Source: Rhizobium leguminosarum
Lineage (GTDB): Bacteria; Pseudomonadota; Alphaproteobacteria; Rhizobiales; Rhizobiaceae
Assembly (NCBI RefSeq): GCF_002953715.1
Contig: NZ_CP025015.1
Location: 493,387-557,386, forward strand
DNA length: 64,000 bases
Direction: 5' to 3'
A program made the position numbers and the translations under genes. Numbering within the stretch: position 1 is the first letter of the stretch; each line of letters starts with the position of its first letter. This document shows positions 62,023 through 64,000 of the stretch, in pieces. Under the pieces are notes generated by a model, which worked only from the letters and a program-made list of their open reading frames with translations, had not been told where the DNA came from and made no database searches.

Positions 62023-62989
62023 GGCGCGCCTCCTGTTCTTCGGTAAGCTGATCGGATTCGATCTCATACCGTCCGTTGATGAACCGCTCGACTTGAATGA
62101 TGTCGCGAACAAGCCGGCCGCCGGGCGTCCGCTCAATCGAGATGACCAGGTCGACGGCCTCTCCGATCACCTCGTGCATCGGCTGCTGGCTTGCCTCGGC
62201 AGTAAGCTGCTCGAGACGGCGTAGCGCCGACATGGCGGTGTTCGAGTGAATGGTCGCTACGCCGCCTGGGTGACCGGTGTTCCAGGCCTTGAGCAACGTC
62301 AGGGCCGCACCGTCGCGAACTTCGCCAACGACGATCCGGTCGGGGCGCAAGCGCATGGTGCTCTTCAAGAGCCGCGCCATGTCGATCGAATCGCTGGTAT
62401 GGAGGAGAACGGCGTTTTCAGCCGCGCATTGGATTTCCGCGGTATCCTCAAGAATGACGAGACGATCCTGGCGCGCAGATTTGACGATCTCGTGGATGAC
62501 CGCGTTCGCTAGCGTCGTCTTACCCGAGCCCGTTCCACCGGAAATGATGATGTTCAGCCTCGTGGAAATGGCACTGCGGATCGTAGCGGCTTGGTATTCT
62601 GTCATCACGCCGGCGTGAATATAGTCTTCGAGCAGAATGAGGCGCGATGCCCGGCGCCGGATTGTGAAGGCAGGCTTGGCGACAACGGGAGGCAACAGTC
62701 CCTCGAATCGGTGGCCACCGATTGGCAGCTCGCCAGAGATGATTGGCTGTTCCGTGTCGACCGCTGACTGAAGCGCGTGCGCCACTGTACCGATGACCAT
62801 CTCCGCGGCAGCCGACGACATCTCGCCAGCGGGCGCAACGCCGTGACCGAGCCGTTCGATGAATAATTTGCCGTCCGGATTGAGCATGATTTCGACGACG
62901 TTCGCGTCGTCCAGGGCAACACAAAGCTGATCGCCGAGCGCCTCCTGAAGTTTGCGGACGAGCCGAGGGTGAGAGCGAAGCTGGTTCAC
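62012..62989 (-). CDS. trbB: Conjugal ATPase TrbB (VirB11-like)
   Basis: 325 residues. Walker A SGGTGSGKTTLANAV at about 150-165, VILEDTAEIQ (Asp box) and MRLRPDRIVVGEVRDGAAL (His/Walker B region), GHPGGVATIHSNTA. Hexameric traffic ATPase that powers pilus assembly and transfer. It overlaps the end of traI by 4 bases, so autoinducer synthesis and channel building are coupled. Confidence 0.96.
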   Translation of the reverse strand: MNQLRSHPRLVRKLQEALGDQLCVALDDANVVEIMLNPDGKLFIERLGHGVAPAGEMSSAAAEMVIGTVAHALQSAVDTEQPIISGELPIGGHRFEGLLPPVVAKPAFTIRRRASRLILLEDYIHAGVMTEYQAATIRSAISTRLNIIISGGTGSGKTTLANAVIHEIVKSARQDRLVILEDTAEIQCAAENAVLLHTSDSIDMARLLKSTMRLRPDRIVVGEVRDGAALTLLKAWNTGHPGGVATIHSNTAMSALRRLEQLTAEASQQPMHEVIGEAVDLVISIERTPGGRLVRDIIQVERFINGRYEIESDQLTEEQEARHVA

Positions 62990-63624
62990 GGATTTCTCCT
63001 TAGGCTGCCTGGCTGACAGGGGGCGAATTCAGAACGGTAGTTGGAGGGGCGAAGCCTGAGGAACGTGGCCGCATTGGCGGCCAGTGTGCCCGCTACGGCC
63101 ATCGTCACGCCAATCTTCTTGGGTTCGCCCAAACGCTGCAGCGGCCATCCGACGCGGGCGAGGATTCGCTCGAATCTAAGATCGGTCACCGTGACAATCT
63201 CGGTATAGCCATTAGCGATGCACCATTCGATGATGCCAGCGAACATGGTCAGCGTGGCTTCATGAACCGAACCGTCGCCCCTCCCCTCCGCAAGTGCCGT
63301 GTCGACGCAGAAGCGAGAACTCTCAATCATCGCGGCATGCCCCTTGAGTTGGCCGTCGGGGAGCAGCGACGGGAAAACGTCGGCCACCATTGTCGGTCCG
63401 AGCGCAGGAAGAAGCCTCGCGCACCCCGCCAATTCGCCGGTCTCTGCGATGGCGAGAATATAGGTCGGCCGAAGCGCGTCGAAACGATCGGACTCGCACC
63501 CCGCCGTTACATCGACTTCCCAACCCAGGCGATCGGAAAAGACCCGAGCACGAAGCTGATAGTGGATGTGTAGGAGATGCGCCTCTTGGATCGTCCGGGG
63601 TGTTGAGAGCGCGAGAGCCCGCAT
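62986..63624 (-). CDS. traI: N-acyl-homoserine-lactone synthase TraI
   Basis: 212 residues of the LuxI family: LRARVFSDRLGWEVDVT holds the invariant R, F and W; GCESDRFD and YILAI follow, then VDVFP-like VADVFPSLL, ESSRFCVD with the conserved E and R, and EIVTVTDLRFERILARVGW. It makes the acyl-HSL signal sensed by TraR and is the first gene of the trb operon. A TGTAGGATTCAACA element is centred 68 bp before its start. Confidence 0.95.
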   Translation of the reverse strand: MRALALSTPRTIQEAHLLHIHYQLRARVFSDRLGWEVDVTAGCESDRFDALRPTYILAIAETGELAGCARLLPALGPTMVADVFPSLLPDGQLKGHAAMIESSRFCVDTALAEGRGDGSVHEATLTMFAGIIEWCIANGYTEIVTVTDLRFERILARVGWPLQRLGEPKKIGVTMAVAGTLAANAATFLRLRPSNYRSEFAPCQPGSLRRNP

Positions 63625-63684
63625 GATCTTTCTCCGTCGTTGTTGGTCGGCGGGAAATCAGCACAGTTTGGAATCGGAGGGCAG

Positions 63685-63699
63685 TTGTAGGATTCAACA
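63685..63699. promoter_or_regulatory. TGTAGGATTCAACA element before traI
   Basis: TTGTAGGATTCAACA on the plus strand: the same core as the other copies with one extra A. Centred about 68 bp upstream of traI, which would place an activator site near -42 of a transcript with a 26-base leader. Confidence 0.6.
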
Positions 63700-63784
63700 T
63701 GCACGTAGCGAGGTGAGTCGTGGCTCATGAGGGGCGTGGCGCTACAGAGCCGCCTAATCTACTTGCTGCTACACTGTTCGGATT

Positions 63785-63797
63785 TGTAGGATTCACA
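63785..63797 (+). promoter_or_regulatory. TGTAGGATTCACA element on the rep side of the traI gap
   Basis: TGTAGGATTCACA on the plus strand, 93 bp from the traI-proximal copy and oriented toward the expected rep operon. Confidence 0.55.
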
Positions 63798-63894
63798 GGA
63801 GAACATTCCGGGATCAGGGAGCCGGGCATTTGTGGCTAACTCCCGGAGCGGAAAAGCAAAAAACCGAACAGCCTTATGCAGATTGCCCCCGGTC

Positions 63895-63911
63895 GTTAAC
63901 CTTTTGTTAAC
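63895..63911. repeat. GTTAAC-CTTTT-GTTAAC repeat
   Basis: Two GTTAAC hexamers (each its own palindrome) separated by five bases, in the AT-richest part of the gap. Likely part of the repABC promoter or incompatibility region; function not shown. Confidence 0.4.
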
Positions 63912-64000
63912 CCTAAACCTCTGGACCAGTTCGGAGAATCGTGTTCTATTTTTAGCGGGCAATGGCCGGTAAACCGGCGAAAAGCCGCCAAGAGGGACAG

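Larger units (their letters stand above)
63625..64000. other. Intergenic region between traI and the expected repA
   Basis: No supported gene to the window edge. In Ti-type plasmids the divergent repABC operon begins on the far side. It carries two TGTAGGATTCA-type elements and the GTTAAC direct repeat at 63895. Confidence 0.6.

Noticed and set aside
63895..63911. RepB parS site
   Set aside because: parS of repABC plasmids is GTT-N4-GC-N4-AAC; GTTAAC-CTTTT-GTTAAC lacks the central GC and spacing.
1..64000. tRNA or rRNA genes
   Set aside because: No cloverleaf with a TTCGANNC arm and no rRNA-like conserved stretch was noticed by eye; an automated scan would be needed to exclude a tRNA fragment.
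1..64000. A phage or CRISPR-Cas defence locus as the 'novel system'
   Set aside because: No Cas, integrase-portal-terminase or multi-gene defence cassette was found; AbiE is the only recognisable defence operon.

Overview
The window looks like about 64 kb of a large, self-transmissible repABC-type plasmid of a Rhizobiaceae bacterium (Rhizobium, Sinorhizobium or Agrobacterium group). The strongest grounds are the right third. It carries a complete Ti-type conjugation system: traCDG and traAFBH either side of an RSF1010-like oriT, the quorum-sensing pair traR/traM, and a full trb operon running trbB-C-D-E-J-K-L-F-G-H-I behind the autoinducer synthase traI. The window ends just upstream of where repABC would be expected. 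GC content is high and most genes have clear GGAG-type ribosome sites. No rRNA, tRNA or CRISPR array was seen. I do not name a species.

Left accessory region (1-11.8 kb). Two divergent uptake clusters, each beside its own ROK-family repressor. The first is a Tat-exported sugar-binding protein, two sugar permeases and a Gfo/Idh/MocA dehydrogenase cut by the window edge. The second is a periplasmic binding protein, an ATPase, a double-length permease and a TIM-barrel sugar isomerase. Inverted repeats sit in both regulatory gaps.

Decaying region (11.8-20.4 kb). An IS91/integrase hybrid remnant, an L,D-transpeptidase fragment, an intact FnrN-type oxygen regulator, a thioredoxin relic, a possible cytochrome P450 relic, a frameshifted replication-like protein whose tail has been triplicated, and a GlcNAc kinase/GntR pair followed by a broken SIS-domain gene.

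Leading-region block (20.6-40 kb). The inferred nick (minus strand, between 43758 and 43757) makes everything to the left of oriT enter the recipient first. The block holds TOPRIM/DUF3991, a 1,699-aa DNA methyltransferase-helicase, a ParB-like protein, a Nep1-like (NPP1) secreted protein, a conserved 194-aa protein, ArdC antirestriction protein, DUF736 and several very small proteins. Nearly all lie on the + strand, so the transferred strand is their template. Most have their own long leader and terminator hairpin. A group II intron and an IS110 element have landed in the stretch nearest oriT.

Conjugation region (40-64 kb). traG-traD-traC and traA-traF-traB-traH diverge from oriT. A small stability/defence island (AbiE toxin-antitoxin, DUF433 protein, XRE regulator with a striking palindromic operator) lies between traH and traM. 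A 13-bp element, TGTAGGATTCACA, occurs once before traC, twice before traI/rep and once before a WGR-domain gene. No canonical Ti tra box was seen, so this is my candidate for the operator of this plasmid's divergent TraR.
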